Positions 25,437 through 34,309 of a stretch of 64,000 bases of DNA are shown piece after piece. Origin of the DNA: JAJDAH01 sp964487605 (lineage in GTDB: Bacteria > Myxococcota_A > Polyangia > Polyangiales > Polyangiaceae); assembly GCA_964487605.1 (NCBI GenBank), contig CAZARU010000002.1, positions 1-64,000 on the forward strand. Direction: 5' to 3'. The notes beneath the pieces are model-generated. The model made no database searches. It was given only the letters and a program-made list of their open reading frames with translations, and was not told the DNA's origin. How positions within the stretch are numbered: the stretch's first letter is position 1; each line of letters begins with the position of its first letter. Made by a program: the position numbers and the translations under genes.

Positions 25437-25669
25437 ATCAGGTGCTCGCGCTGACGACGCCGGACGTCGATCAGTCGGCCTTGCAGGACGTAGCGGTCTC
25501 CTCGCATCGTGCAGCTCCGCACCTTCACGCGCAGGGAGCCGACGACGGGGCTCGTCCCCTCCAGCGTCGAACCGGGCGGCGCTGGACGCGTGCACTCGAC
25601 CGTCGCCACGTCCGCTTCGACGTCGGTGATCCACATCCGCTCGCCGTCCCCGAGCTCCAGCTCCAGCAT
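25355..25669 (-). CDS. Small PilZ-like protein coupled to smpB
   Basis: This 104-residue protein starts at ATG 25669, whose A is the last base of the smpB stop codon (TGATG). The sequence has strand-like blocks such as RMWITDVEADVATVEC and VRSCTMRGDRYVLQGRLIDV, reminiscent of a PilZ c-di-GMP receptor, but the N-terminal RxxxR motif is missing. The call is therefore tentative. The last ~25 residues are Ser/Thr/Pro-rich and overlap the end of the convergent lipoprotein gene by 82 bases. Real use of this frame is supported by the tight junction with smpB. Confidence 0.5.
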   Translation of the reverse strand: MLELELGDGERMWITDVEADVATVECTRPAPPGSTLEGTSPVVGSLRVKVRSCTMRGDRYVLQGRLIDVRRRQREHLIQRISAKSNGTVSSDETPTSSGAPPTV

Positions 25670-26151
25670 CACTGGCGGCCCCGCCGCAGCGCCGCACGCG
25701 TCTCGCGCTCCGCGTCGCGTTCCTTCACGGCGTGGCGCTTGTCGTGGCGCTTCTTCCCGCGGGCGAGGGCGACCTCGACCTTCGCGCGGTTGTTCTTGAA
25801 GTAGCACTTGGTCACGATCAGCGTCATTCCATCGCGCTCGACGCGGCCGCGAAGCCTGTCGATCTGCGCGCGGTGCAGCAGGAGCTTGCGCGTTCGCTTC
25901 TCTTCGTGACCGAACGCCGCGTGGCGCATGTGGGGAATGTTGATGCCCTTGACCCACGCCTCGCCCCGTCCGTCCAGGTCCACCCAGGCGTCCGTCAGGT
26001 CGGCCGAGTTCTCGCGCAGCGAGCGCGCCTCGCTGCCGATGAGCACCATCCCGGCCTCCACGGTGTCGAGCACCTCGTAGTCGAAGTACGCGCGGCGGTT
26101 CCTCGAGACCAGGCGATCGCCGCCGACGGGCTGTTTGGCGCCTTTCGACAC
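25669..26151 (-). CDS. smpB: SsrA-binding protein
   Basis: SmpB delivers tmRNA to stalled ribosomes. The 160-residue length is normal. Diagnostic blocks include NRRAYFDYEVLDTVEAGMVL, LIGSEARSLRENSADLTDAW, VKGINIPHM, and the basic C-terminal region with KCYFKNNRAKVEVALARGKKRHDKR. The tail after residue ~140 is charged and partly variable. It starts at GTG. The ssrA RNA gene itself is not in this window. A small PilZ-like gene is coupled to its 3' end. Confidence 0.97.
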   Translation of the reverse strand: MSKGAKQPVGGDRLVSRNRRAYFDYEVLDTVEAGMVLIGSEARSLRENSADLTDAWVDLDGRGEAWVKGINIPHMRHAAFGHEEKRTRKLLLHRAQIDRLRGRVERDGMTLIVTKCYFKNNRAKVEVALARGKKRHDKRHAVKERDAERETRAALRRGRQ

Positions 26152-26280
26152 GCGCGGACTATGCCCCGCACGAACGTGGCAGCAACCCGACGCCGGGCCA
26201 CGTCGGGAGTGCTACGCTCGCCGCGGCGCCCAAGGCGGTGTCCCGGGCGAGTGTCTCGTACGAACGTGAGGAGGAGCATC

Positions 26281-28398
26281 GTGACGCGGGAGTTCATTCT
26301 TCGAGGCTGCTGGCTCTTGGGTGCTCTCGGCGCCGTGGCCGTGGGCTGTGGGCGCTCCGGCGCCCCCGCAGCGCCGCCGGCAGCGCCCACCGGGGGTGGG
26401 GCCACCGTCGCCACGGCGGCCGCCGACCAGGCCCCGCCGCACGTCTTCACGGCGCGGCCCCATCGACCGCGAGTTCGCACCGCCGTGCCGCCGCCTCCGA
26501 GCCTCGGGTCCCTCCCCGCACTGGTCGACGAAACCGCGCGCTGCTTCGAGGTGGAGCGGCCACGCGAAGTCCGGCCTCCGCCGTGGGCGCGAGCAGGAGG
26601 CTCCCCCGGGGCGCAGCGGCCCGCCGCGAAGTCGGGGTTCGGCGCCGGTTCCGGCCGAACCCTCGGGTCAGGGGCTGGTGCCGGGGGCGGTCTCGGCCTG
26701 GGGAGCATCGGGTCTGGCGCCGCGGACGCCGCGGGTCCCTCGCGTCGAGTGACCGGCGCGACGCAGTCCGAGGCGAAGGCGCCTCCGCCGGCGCCGCAGG
26801 CGGCTTCCGCTCCCGCGGCGCCCTCCCAGCCGCGGGACGCGGCGCCCGCCACGCCGAAGAAGAAGGACGCGCGCGACTCCGCCGGCGCCCGCCGTTCCTC
26901 CGAGGGCGCCGCGGTGGCCGAGCAAGAGGCCCCTCGGCCAGGCGATGACGCGCCCGCTCCGCCGCCGACCATCGCCGCGGACGACGACCGGTTCAACGAC
27001 TGGGGTCAGGCGATCTACCTGTCGAACGACGACACCATGAGCCTGTCCTCCGCTCAGCGCGTGATGTTCGCCATCGACGGCTTTCTGCCCTTGCCCGCCG
27101 AGCACATCCGCCCTCACGAGATGCTCAACTACTTCTCGTTCGACACGGCCGAGGTCCCCGACACCGACGACTTCTCCGTCGACGCGAGCATCGCAGAGAA
27201 GCCCGGCGAGGCCGGGATCTACTCGCTGGCGCTGGCCGTCAGCGGGCGGCCCGTGAGCCTTCAGACCCGACGACACGGCAACATCGCGTTCGTCATCGAC
27301 CGTTCCGGATCCATGAGCGCGGAGGGGCGCATGGAATACCTCAAGCGTGGGCTCCTGCGGTCGCTGGCCGAGACGAAGACCGGAGACGTGCTCCATTTCG
27401 TCCTGTTCGATCACGAGGTCTGTACGCCCATCAAGAACTTCGTCGTGGGTCGCGACTCCACGGCGGCTCTGGAGCGCATGATTCGTGCGTTCCGGCCCCG
27501 GGGCTCCACCGACGTCCACGCCGGCTTGCGGGAAGGCTACGCCGTCGCCGACGCGGCGTACCGTCCTGAGTACACCAACCGCCTCGTCCTGATCACCGAC
27601 GCGCTCGCGAACACCGGCGTGACGGATCACGACATGATCGCGACGATCGGAAAGTTTCACGATACACGCCGCATTCGCCTCTCTGGCGTCGGCGTGGGAC
27701 GCGAGTTCAACGACGCGCTCCTCGACCGGCTCACCGAACGAGGGAAGGGCGCCTACGTGTTTCTCGGGTCGGAAGCGGAGGTCGATGCCGTCTTCGGGTC
27801 TCGCTTCATCTCGTTGATCGAGACCACGGCGTCCGACGTCCACTTTCGACTGCATCTGCCGCCGTCGCTGCGGATGAACGTGTTCTACGGCGAGGAGGCG
27901 TCCGTCGTGAAGGAGGACGTCCAGGCGATCCACTACTTCGCGAACACGTCGCAGCTCTTCCTCTCCGACCTCATGGCGAAGGGTGGCCGGCTTCGACCTC
28001 AGGACGGCGTGATGCTCACGGTCGAGTACGAGCATCCGGAGACGGGTGACGAGATGGTCGAAGAGTACGCCTTCCGCCTGGGAGACATCGCCAGGGAGTC
28101 GCGGAACGTGAAGAAGGGTCGGCTCGTCATGGCGTTCGTCGATGGGCTCGCTTCCATGGCGTCGCGCCCCGATCCCGAGCGTCGGCATCACGGCCCAGCG
28201 GGGTGGCTGGACGAGGGCGCGTTCTCGGAGTGCGAGGCCGGCCGAGCGGCGCTGTCGACGATGGCTCGCGGTGTCGACGACGATCCGGAGGTCCGCCGTG
28301 TGCTCGGCTTGTGGGAGAAGTACTGCTCGCGGTACGAGCGACCGCGCGGCGCCGTGCGGCCCACGCCGGATCGCTGGCCAGGCGCCAGCGGCGGGTGA
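26281..28398 (+). CDS. VWA domain lipoprotein (YfbK-like)
   Basis: The 705-residue protein has a signal peptide (ILRGCWLLGALGAVAVGCG) with a lipobox, then ~220 residues of Pro/Ala/Gly-rich linker. A VWA N-terminal domain (residues ~250-310) contains EMLNYFSFDTAEVPD. The VWA domain follows, with the MIDAS motif DRSGSMS at residue ~340 and ITDALANTG further on. The remainder (FDGLASMASR-like end) matches the C-terminal DUF3520-type region. The family is found in envelopes and its ligands are unknown. A strong GAGGAGGAG Shine-Dalgarno precedes GTG 26281. The cysteine count is low, so disulfides are not a feature. Confidence 0.9.
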   Translation: MTREFILRGCWLLGALGAVAVGCGRSGAPAAPPAAPTGGGATVATAAADQAPPHVFTARPHRPRVRTAVPPPPSLGSLPALVDETARCFEVERPREVRPPPWARAGGSPGAQRPAAKSGFGAGSGRTLGSGAGAGGGLGLGSIGSGAADAAGPSRRVTGATQSEAKAPPPAPQAASAPAAPSQPRDAAPATPKKKDARDSAGARRSSEGAAVAEQEAPRPGDDAPAPPPTIAADDDRFNDWGQAIYLSNDDTMSLSSAQRVMFAIDGFLPLPAEHIRPHEMLNYFSFDTAEVPDTDDFSVDASIAEKPGEAGIYSLALAVSGRPVSLQTRRHGNIAFVIDRSGSMSAEGRMEYLKRGLLRSLAETKTGDVLHFVLFDHEVCTPIKNFVVGRDSTAALERMIRAFRPRGSTDVHAGLREGYAVADAAYRPEYTNRLVLITDALANTGVTDHDMIATIGKFHDTRRIRLSGVGVGREFNDALLDRLTERGKGAYVFLGSEAEVDAVFGSRFISLIETTASDVHFRLHLPPSLRMNVFYGEEASVVKEDVQAIHYFANTSQLFLSDLMAKGGRLRPQDGVMLTVEYEHPETGDEMVEEYAFRLGDIARESRNVKKGRLVMAFVDGLASMASRPDPERRHHGPAGWLDEGAFSECEAGRAALSTMARGVDDDPEVRRVLGLWEKYCSRYERPRGAVRPTPDRWPGASGG

Positions 28399-28471
28399 CC
28401 TCGCGTCGCCGACCTCGACCGCGGGCGTTCGAGGTGGCGGGGCGCGGGTAGAGGCTCTAACGTTCGGGCCG

Positions 28472-29269
28472 GTGGCTCTCCGGCGCTCCTTCGCTCTGCT
28501 GACGAGCCTGGTGCTCTCACTAGGAGCCTGCGCCCAGGGCGACGACCTGGACGCGCCGTTCGCGTCGGGAGGTGCCGCTGGCAGCGCAGCGCAGTCGGCG
28601 GGCGCCGCGTCGGGCACCGGGGGTTCCGCGATGGGCGGTACGGGTGGCACCGGCGGGCTCGGGGGAACCGGGGCGGTCGGTGGCTCGGGCGGCGCCGCTA
28701 CCGGCGGCGTGGGGGGCGCCGGAGCGGCGTCGGGCTCGGGTGGAGCCGGTGGAGCCGGCGCGGCCGCGGGCCTCGGCGGGATGTCGGGTCTGGCGGGCGC
28801 CGCGGGTTCAGCGGGTGCCGCCGGAGAGGCCGGCGCGGGCGGGGCCGCCGGAATGGCGACCGGTGGCGCTTCCGGGGCGAGCGGTGCCGGTGGGACGCCC
28901 GCCGGCGGCTTCGGCGGCGTGGGGGGCGCGGGGGGCACGGGCGCGGGGGGCGCCTGCGCCGAGGTCTCGACCATCCCCGGACTCTGCGCTCCCAACCCCG
29001 CCGGCGCGCCGTGCTCGTCGCCCGGATTCGGCGGCAGCTCCTGCCCGGGCGGTGGCAGCTGTCGAATCGACTCCGTGTCCGGCCGCTGCGACGACGTCAG
29101 CGGCGGTGCGCTGCTCGGGCGCCCCTGCACCACGAACGCGCCGTGTACGGAGAACGAGCAGTGCTACCAGGGAAAGTGCTGGTGGCTCTGCCGCCTCGGC
29201 GATGCGTTCTTCTGCAGCGGCCCGTGCATGAACATCGGGCACCCGACCTACGGCGTCTGCAACTTCTGA
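28472..29269 (+). CDS. Gly-rich-linker lipoprotein with Cys-rich C-terminus
   Basis: The 265-residue protein begins at GTG 28472 with signal ALRRSFALLTSLVLSLGAC, a lipobox. Some 150 residues of Gly, Ala, Ser and Thr (motifs such as GGTGGLGG) form a linker. The last ~105 residues contain about 18 cysteines, including CSSPGFGGSSCPGGGSC and CYQGKCWWLCRLGD. The upstream in-frame region is not coding. The ectodomain looks like a small disulfide-rich fold without a recognised family. It stands alone between two oppositely arranged genes and lacks a strong Shine-Dalgarno. Confidence 0.7.
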   Translation: MALRRSFALLTSLVLSLGACAQGDDLDAPFASGGAAGSAAQSAGAASGTGGSAMGGTGGTGGLGGTGAVGGSGGAATGGVGGAGAASGSGGAGGAGAAAGLGGMSGLAGAAGSAGAAGEAGAGGAAGMATGGASGASGAGGTPAGGFGGVGGAGGTGAGGACAEVSTIPGLCAPNPAGAPCSSPGFGGSSCPGGGSCRIDSVSGRCDDVSGGALLGRPCTTNAPCTENEQCYQGKCWWLCRLGDAFFCSGPCMNIGHPTYGVCNF

Positions 29270-29305
29270 TCGCCCGAGGCCAGTCCGGGAACGTCCGCGG
29301 CGAGC

Positions 29306-30733
29306 TCACCTCCGCTCGAAGAGCGCGAGCACCTCCACGTGCTCGCTGTGCGGAAAGAGGTCGTACGGGGTGGCGCGTCGCAGCACGTGGGACGGCGCGA
29401 GAGCGCGAGCATCGCGAGCGAACGATGCGGGGTTGCAGGAGACGTACACGACCCGGTCGGGGCGCGACCGATCCAGCGCGGCGATCACGTCCGGGCCACA
29501 GCCGCGGCGCGGCGGGTTCAAGACGACCGAGTCGAACGCCTCCTCTGCTGACAGGCTTCGGAGGGCAGGGAGCGCGTCGCTTTCGACGAAAGTTGCGCGG
29601 GACCCCAGGTCGTTGCGCTCGGCGTTGCGTCGGGCGTCCGCCACCGCGCGCGCCGACGACTCCACGCCGACGACTCGGGACCCGTTGCGGGCAATGCGGA
29701 GTGTGATGGCACCGACGCCCGCGAACACGTCCAGGACCGAAGCGCCGGTCGCGAGCTGCGCCGCGTGGCGCTGCAGCGGGCTCGCCGCTTCCCAGTGCGT
29801 CTGGAAGAAGGACGACGGAGAGACCTCGAAGACCAGGCCGTCACTCTCGTACTCGAGCGAGGCGGTCGGTCCCGTCGGACGTGCCGAGCCGGCGGCGAGC
29901 AGTGCGTCGCCGGGTCCGCGGCGCCCGATCCAGATCTCCGCGTCGCACCGCTCGCGAATGGCCGCCACGACCGACTCCTCGTCGTCCAGCGTGCCGTCGT
30001 CCGTGACCAGCAGCGCCGTCGCGCGTCCGGCGGGATCGGTGCGGACGTCCAGGTACTCGATGCCGCGTCCGCGCGGCGGCTCGCCCGGCGCTCGCCTGCC
30101 GCCACGAAGGTCGCGCTCCAGCGGCTCGCCGCTCGGCGGCGCCCCGCAACCCCCGTCGTCGATCACCAGGTAGCGCCCCGCGATCGGGGCGCGAGCGGCC
30201 TCGAGGCCCGCGCGGAGCGCGCGGGCGGTTCGCGTCACCGCGGGCGACTCGAGCGGGCACGCCAGCATGGGCTGTACGTGGTGGGTTCCGCGGCGAAACG
30301 CCCCGAGCACGACGCTGGATCCGCGCCGCGCCACCACGTAGGTCGCGCGCGAACGCCACCCGATCTCCGCGGGAGACGCCACCGTCTCTGCGACGACGGC
30401 GGGATCGAGCGCTTCCGCCGCGAGCGCCCGGGCCACGCGATCGGCCTTGAAGACGGCCTGGGCCGAGGCGGCCATGTGCATGACGCGGCAGGGGCTCGCG
30501 GCCGTCCAGCGGGCGCACGGGAGCGGATCTCGGCGAGACGCCGACGTCGTCGCTCGCGCGATCATCCGCGCGCGCGTCGCGTTGCGCCCGGCGTGAGTGA
30601 CCACCGCCGTCCCCGATTCTCCGGGGAGGCCATCCTCGACGATGACCTTGCGTCCTTCCGCCGTGGGAGCGATGCCGAGGCCGGAATCGTCGAGGTGGTC
30701 GATCGAGACGTGAACGCGGGTCAGCGTGGTCAA
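29306..30733 (-). CDS. RlmD/TrmA-family RNA methyltransferase
   Basis: The 475-residue protein matches the RNA m5U methyltransferase family (TRAM domain at the N-terminus, then the SAM domain). SAM motif I is VFAGVGAITLRIARNG near residue 340. The NPPRRG motif and catalytic cysteine in YVSCNPASFARD (near 440) are present. The four-cysteine Fe-S site of RlmD is incomplete: the first, third and fourth cysteines can be aligned (PLPC, SPC, MLAC), but the second is missing. The cluster may therefore be absent or use another ligand. It starts at TTG 30733 with GAGG seven bases upstream, and lies 44 bases after the RlmM-like gene. Confidence 0.88.
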   Translation of the reverse strand: MTTLTRVHVSIDHLDDSGLGIAPTAEGRKVIVEDGLPGESGTAVVTHAGRNATRARMIARATTSASRRDPLPCARWTAASPCRVMHMAASAQAVFKADRVARALAAEALDPAVVAETVASPAEIGWRSRATYVVARRGSSVVLGAFRRGTHHVQPMLACPLESPAVTRTARALRAGLEAARAPIAGRYLVIDDGGCGAPPSGEPLERDLRGGRRAPGEPPRGRGIEYLDVRTDPAGRATALLVTDDGTLDDEESVVAAIRERCDAEIWIGRRGPGDALLAAGSARPTGPTASLEYESDGLVFEVSPSSFFQTHWEAASPLQRHAAQLATGASVLDVFAGVGAITLRIARNGSRVVGVESSARAVADARRNAERNDLGSRATFVESDALPALRSLSAEEAFDSVVLNPPRRGCGPDVIAALDRSRPDRVVYVSCNPASFARDARALAPSHVLRRATPYDLFPHSEHVEVLALFERR

Positions 30734-30777
30734 GGTGCAACCTCGCGTGGGGGCACGCGACGCTCCGGGCGCTCACG

Positions 30778-31722
30778 CTACTTCGCCAGGGAGAGGCCGT
30801 CCAACGACGGCGCGCCCGACAGCGCCGCCTTTCGCCACCACCACGTGAGCTCGTGGCGATTGTGGTGGAGATGGGTGACGATCGAACCGGGGATTGCCGC
30901 GAAGCTGCGTACGGCGTCGTGGTCGGTGGCACCCTGGAGCTTGATCGTGCAGAGCATTCGCTCGGCGGTCCCCGCCTCGACCCACTTGCGCGCGAGCGCG
31001 AGGAGGCGCGCCGGGTATGCCACGACGTCACAGCACCAGAAGTCGATGGCGCCCACGTCTCGCGGGGACAGCGCGAACGCACTCTGGCGAAGGACACTCA
31101 CCCCCGCGAGCCGCTCGATCCGCGCATCCAGGGGCGCCTTGTCCACCGAGATGACCGTCGCACCCAGGCGGGCGAGGGCCCACGTCCATCCCCCGGGCGA
31201 CGCACCGAGGTCCAGGCACGTCTGGCCCCGCGTGGGTCGCTCGCCGAACCGCAGGAATGCTTCCCACAGCTTGAGGTACGCTCGGTTCGGCGGTCCTCTT
31301 CGGTCCTCTGCGAACGCGATCTCGCCGTTCGGGAAGGGGCTCCGGCAGCGGGCCGCTGCCAGCAGCAGGTTCGGTTCGAGCAGCGTGAACGAGCCGAGCG
31401 GCGCGGTCGGCAGGGCACTCGGAAACGGCACCGGCCGGGCCGGGACCCGCGGGAGCGCCTCCTGTACGAGCCTCACGCGGCGGTGCAGTCGGAAGGAGTA
31501 GGCCGCCCAGCGGCGCTGTCGCGCCCTGAGCTGGCGCGAGGCGTCGCTCACCGACCGGACCGCGAGCGTCTCCGGCTCGTACCAGACGTTGGCGGCCCAC
31601 GCGGCGTGGATGGGTGGCGCGTCCGTCACCGCCAGCCTGCCGAAGATGCGGGGTGATCCCGGCAGTTCCTCCACGAGTTCGTCGAGGAAGCCGTCGGCTG
31701 CGAGGTAGGCGGTCGTGCTCAC
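30778..31722 (-). CDS. RlmM-like 23S rRNA 2'-O-ribose methyltransferase
   Basis: The 314-residue protein has a SAM domain of the FtsJ type (CLDLGASPGGWTWALARLG, residues ~145-163). The K-D-K-E catalytic tetrad can be read as AYLKLWEAF, CCDVVA, CTIKLQG and RHELTWW, in the correct order. RlmM modifies cytidine 2498 of 23S rRNA in E. coli. The region before the SAM motif is only ~130 residues, shorter than the E. coli N-terminal region. It starts at GTG 31722 and is divergent from the esterase gene at 31807. Together with the next gene it forms an RNA-modification pair. Confidence 0.8.
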   Translation of the reverse strand: MSTTAYLAADGFLDELVEELPGSPRIFGRLAVTDAPPIHAAWAANVWYEPETLAVRSVSDASRQLRARQRRWAAYSFRLHRRVRLVQEALPRVPARPVPFPSALPTAPLGSFTLLEPNLLLAAARCRSPFPNGEIAFAEDRRGPPNRAYLKLWEAFLRFGERPTRGQTCLDLGASPGGWTWALARLGATVISVDKAPLDARIERLAGVSVLRQSAFALSPRDVGAIDFWCCDVVAYPARLLALARKWVEAGTAERMLCTIKLQGATDHDAVRSFAAIPGSIVTHLHHNRHELTWWWRKAALSGAPSLDGLSLAK

Positions 31723-31806
31723 CGGCGCAGTCTCGCGCGAAGCCGGGATGCGGACACGGTCGTTCGACGCGCGACGAGCGCGCGCCCGCGCTATTCTCGG
31801 GCCGTC

Positions 31807-32883
31807 GTGTCCTGGCGTGTCCTCCTGGCGGTACCCCTGGTCGTGCTCGCCTGCGGCACCGATGGCGGTGAGTCCCGCGGCGGCGGGACCGGAGCGGGCA
31901 CCGCGGGCTCGTCGAGCGGCGCCTCCGGCGCTGGAGTCGGAGGCGCCGGCGCGACCGGCGGGAGCGTCGGGGGCGCCGCGGCGGAGGCGGGCGTGGGCGG
32001 CAGCGGAGCGGGGATCTCCGGTGCGGCAGGTGTCGCGGGCGCCTCCGGCGACGGCGGAGTCGGTGGAGTCGGTGTCGGCGGTGGTCCGGGCGATTGCGCC
32101 GGCAAGCCGGGAGCGCCGGGGCTCTCGAACCGTCAGGTCAACGCAGGCGGGCTGCCTCGCACGTTCCTGGTGCACGTACCGTCGAATCTCGACCCGAATT
32201 CGGCGGCGCCGGTCGTGTTCGCGCACCACGGCTTCACCATGAGCGGCGAGATCATGCGCACGCTCACGGACTTTCAGAAAGTCGCCGACGAGAACGGCTT
32301 CGTGGTCGTCCTGCCCGACGGTGCCGGGACCACCTGGAACGCCGGGGTCGGCGTGTGTGGGGCGGGAGCGCTGGGCTCCGGAAGCTCTGACGACTTCGCC
32401 TTCGTCGAGGCCATGCTCGGATCCGTCGAGGCCGATCAGTGCGTCGACCGGAAGCGGGTCTTCACCACGGGCTTCTCCATGGGCGGATACTTCTCGAACC
32501 ACATCGCGTGCAAGCGCCCGGACCTGGTCCGCGGCGTCGCGCCGCACTCCGGGGGCGGCCCGCCCGCCGGCTGCCTGCCTGGACCGAAGCCGGTGATGAT
32601 CGTCCACGGCACCGCGGACGCGCTCATCACGTTCAACTGCGGAACACAGTCGCGCGACCACTGGGTCCAGCACAACGGCTGCAGCGCCGATTTCGACGCG
32701 AAGCCCGTCCAGGGCGGGACGTGCGAATGGAGCCGCAACTGCCCGCCCGGGGGGCAGGTCGTCCTCTGCCGGCTGGACGGAATGGGTCACGGCTGGGCGG
32801 GCCACGTCGGCGGCATCTACGGCGGGGGAACGCAGTTCGAGGATGCGACGCGACTCGTGTGGAGCTTCTTCGCGGCGCAGTGA
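31807..32883 (+). CDS. PHB depolymerase-family esterase, lipid-anchored
   Basis: The 358-residue protein has a signal peptide (WRVLLAVPLVVLAC) with a lipobox, then ~80 residues of Gly/Ala/Ser-rich linker. The alpha/beta-hydrolase domain of the esterase_phd (LpqC-like) type begins near residue 95. The nucleophile is Ser224 in GFSMGG. The acid is likely Asp in HGTADALI and the histidine is in GMGHGWAGH. Members act on polyhydroxyalkanoate-like or feruloyl esters, but the substrate here is not known. GTG 31807 is the start. A second enzyme of the same layout is at 61924-63120. Confidence 0.85.
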   Translation: MSWRVLLAVPLVVLACGTDGGESRGGGTGAGTAGSSSGASGAGVGGAGATGGSVGGAAAEAGVGGSGAGISGAAGVAGASGDGGVGGVGVGGGPGDCAGKPGAPGLSNRQVNAGGLPRTFLVHVPSNLDPNSAAPVVFAHHGFTMSGEIMRTLTDFQKVADENGFVVVLPDGAGTTWNAGVGVCGAGALGSGSSDDFAFVEAMLGSVEADQCVDRKRVFTTGFSMGGYFSNHIACKRPDLVRGVAPHSGGGPPAGCLPGPKPVMIVHGTADALITFNCGTQSRDHWVQHNGCSADFDAKPVQGGTCEWSRNCPPGGQVVLCRLDGMGHGWAGHVGGIYGGGTQFEDATRLVWSFFAAQ

Positions 32884-32902
32884 ACTCGTAGAATGGGGTC
32901 CG

Positions 32903-34201
32903 ATGGACTTCCGAGCTCGCCTCCTGACGCGCCTGGCGGCCGCGGCGAGCGTGACCGCGTGCGGAGCCAAGTCCGGGCTCTCCGTCTCCGACAGGGCCGC
33001 GGCGGCGACCGACGCCGGGCCCTTCGCCTCCGGTGGCGCTGGCGGCGCGGCCGGCCGTGACGCGGGTCGCGGAGGATCCGGCGGGTCGACGAGCGGCGGC
33101 GCGAGCGCAGGCGGCACCGGCGGCACGTCCATCATCGTCGGGGACTCCGGCGCCGGTGCGACGGGTGGCGGCGTCGCGGACTCCGGCCTGCGGCGCGAGC
33201 GGCTGTGCGTCGCACCGCAAGACGGTGGTTGCCGGGCCCCCGAGAGCCTGGTCGGTGCTCGGCCCGAGCCGTGCCCGGACTTCGAGGTCGTCCGCGTCGT
33301 CACCGAGGTGCATGCAGGCCCTGAGTCGGTGAACGGTGCTTGCTGCTACGACGTGACGACGGGCCCGTTCAACTGCGGGGGTTACGTGGGGCGCGCGTTC
33401 CTCGTGGAGGAAGGCTTCGTCAAGGCCGTGGCTCGGCCCGGCGGGACCTGGCGCGCGGGCATGGCGCCGGACGTGGCCGGACTCTCGAGCGCGACGCGCC
33501 GCGCGCTCGCCGAAGCGTGGGTCAAGGACGGCCTCTTCGAGCACGCGTCCGTCGCGACCTTCTCGCGGTTCGCGATGCAGCTGCTCGCGCTGGGCGCGCC
33601 CGCCGATCTCGTGCGCGACACGCTGGCGGCCGGCACCGACGAGATCCGCCACGCCGAGCTCTGCTTCGCGCTGGCCTCGGCCTATGCAGGGGAGGCGCTG
33701 GATCCCGGGCGGTTCCCCATCGCGGGCCCCGTCCACGTGGAGACGGACCTCGCGCGGATGGTGATCGAGACCGTCGTCGAAGGGTGCATCGGCGAGACGC
33801 TCGCGGCCGTGCAGGCGCACGAGTCCCTCGTGAGGGCCACGGACCCGGCGGTCCTCGCCGCACTCGAGTCCACGGTCGAGGACGAGACGCGCCACGCTGA
33901 GCTCGCCTGGCGCGTCACCGCGTGGGCCATCGCCACGGGCGGCGAGCGCGTGCGTCGACAGGTTGCGCTCGTGTTCGCGAACTTCCGGCCGCCCGCTCCG
34001 CCGCCGGAGGACCTCGCGGGTGTGGATGCGGACGCTTTCTCGAGCCACGGGCGGCTGACGGCGGCGGAGGCGCGCGCTGCGGCGATGGTCGCGCTCCGCG
34101 ACGTCGTGGCCCCGTGTGCTCGCTCGATGCTCGCGGGGGCTGGCCCGGAGCGGCCGACCGACGAGTTCTTTCCGAGGGGCGAGGGCGGCGCGGGCACCTG
34201 A
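32903..34201 (+). CDS. Ferritin-like domain lipoprotein
   Basis: The 432-residue protein has a signal peptide with lipobox TACG and a Gly/Ala/Ser-rich linker to about residue 95. A short Cys-containing segment (NGACCYDVTTGPFNCGG) follows. The last ~270 residues form a four-helix ferritin-like bundle. Di-iron ligand candidates are the Glu and His of LFEHASVATF, DEIRHAELCF, EGCIGETLAA and EDETRHAELAW, the last three in the classic Glu-x-x-His spacing. This family usually stays in the cytoplasm, so a lipoprotein with such a bundle is notable. The start ATG 32903 has a weak Shine-Dalgarno. The function is unknown; iron binding or oxidation is inferred. Confidence 0.8.
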   Translation: MDFRARLLTRLAAAASVTACGAKSGLSVSDRAAAATDAGPFASGGAGGAAGRDAGRGGSGGSTSGGASAGGTGGTSIIVGDSGAGATGGGVADSGLRRERLCVAPQDGGCRAPESLVGARPEPCPDFEVVRVVTEVHAGPESVNGACCYDVTTGPFNCGGYVGRAFLVEEGFVKAVARPGGTWRAGMAPDVAGLSSATRRALAEAWVKDGLFEHASVATFSRFAMQLLALGAPADLVRDTLAAGTDEIRHAELCFALASAYAGEALDPGRFPIAGPVHVETDLARMVIETVVEGCIGETLAAVQAHESLVRATDPAVLAALESTVEDETRHAELAWRVTAWAIATGGERVRRQVALVFANFRPPAPPPEDLAGVDADAFSSHGRLTAAEARAAAMVALRDVVAPCARSMLAGAGPERPTDEFFPRGEGGAGT

Positions 34202-34309
34202 TCCCCCGCGGTTGTCCGATCGGTCCACGCCGCCTAGGCTGCGTCGGCGCCGGCACCGGCCCGCGGCCGGAAGCATCGAGGGACCCTCACGCACACGGAG
34301 TCGCGAGAA

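Noticed and set aside
26668..29133. An 821-codon minus-strand frame
   Set aside because: It is antisense to the VWA and Gly-rich lipoprotein genes; long Pro/Ala runs come from Gly-rich codons on the other strand.
30778..33303. An 841-codon open frame on the minus strand
   Set aside because: Only the first ~315 codons downstream of GTG 31722 are real (RlmM-like). The rest is antisense to the esterase and ferritin-like genes and is open because of high GC content.
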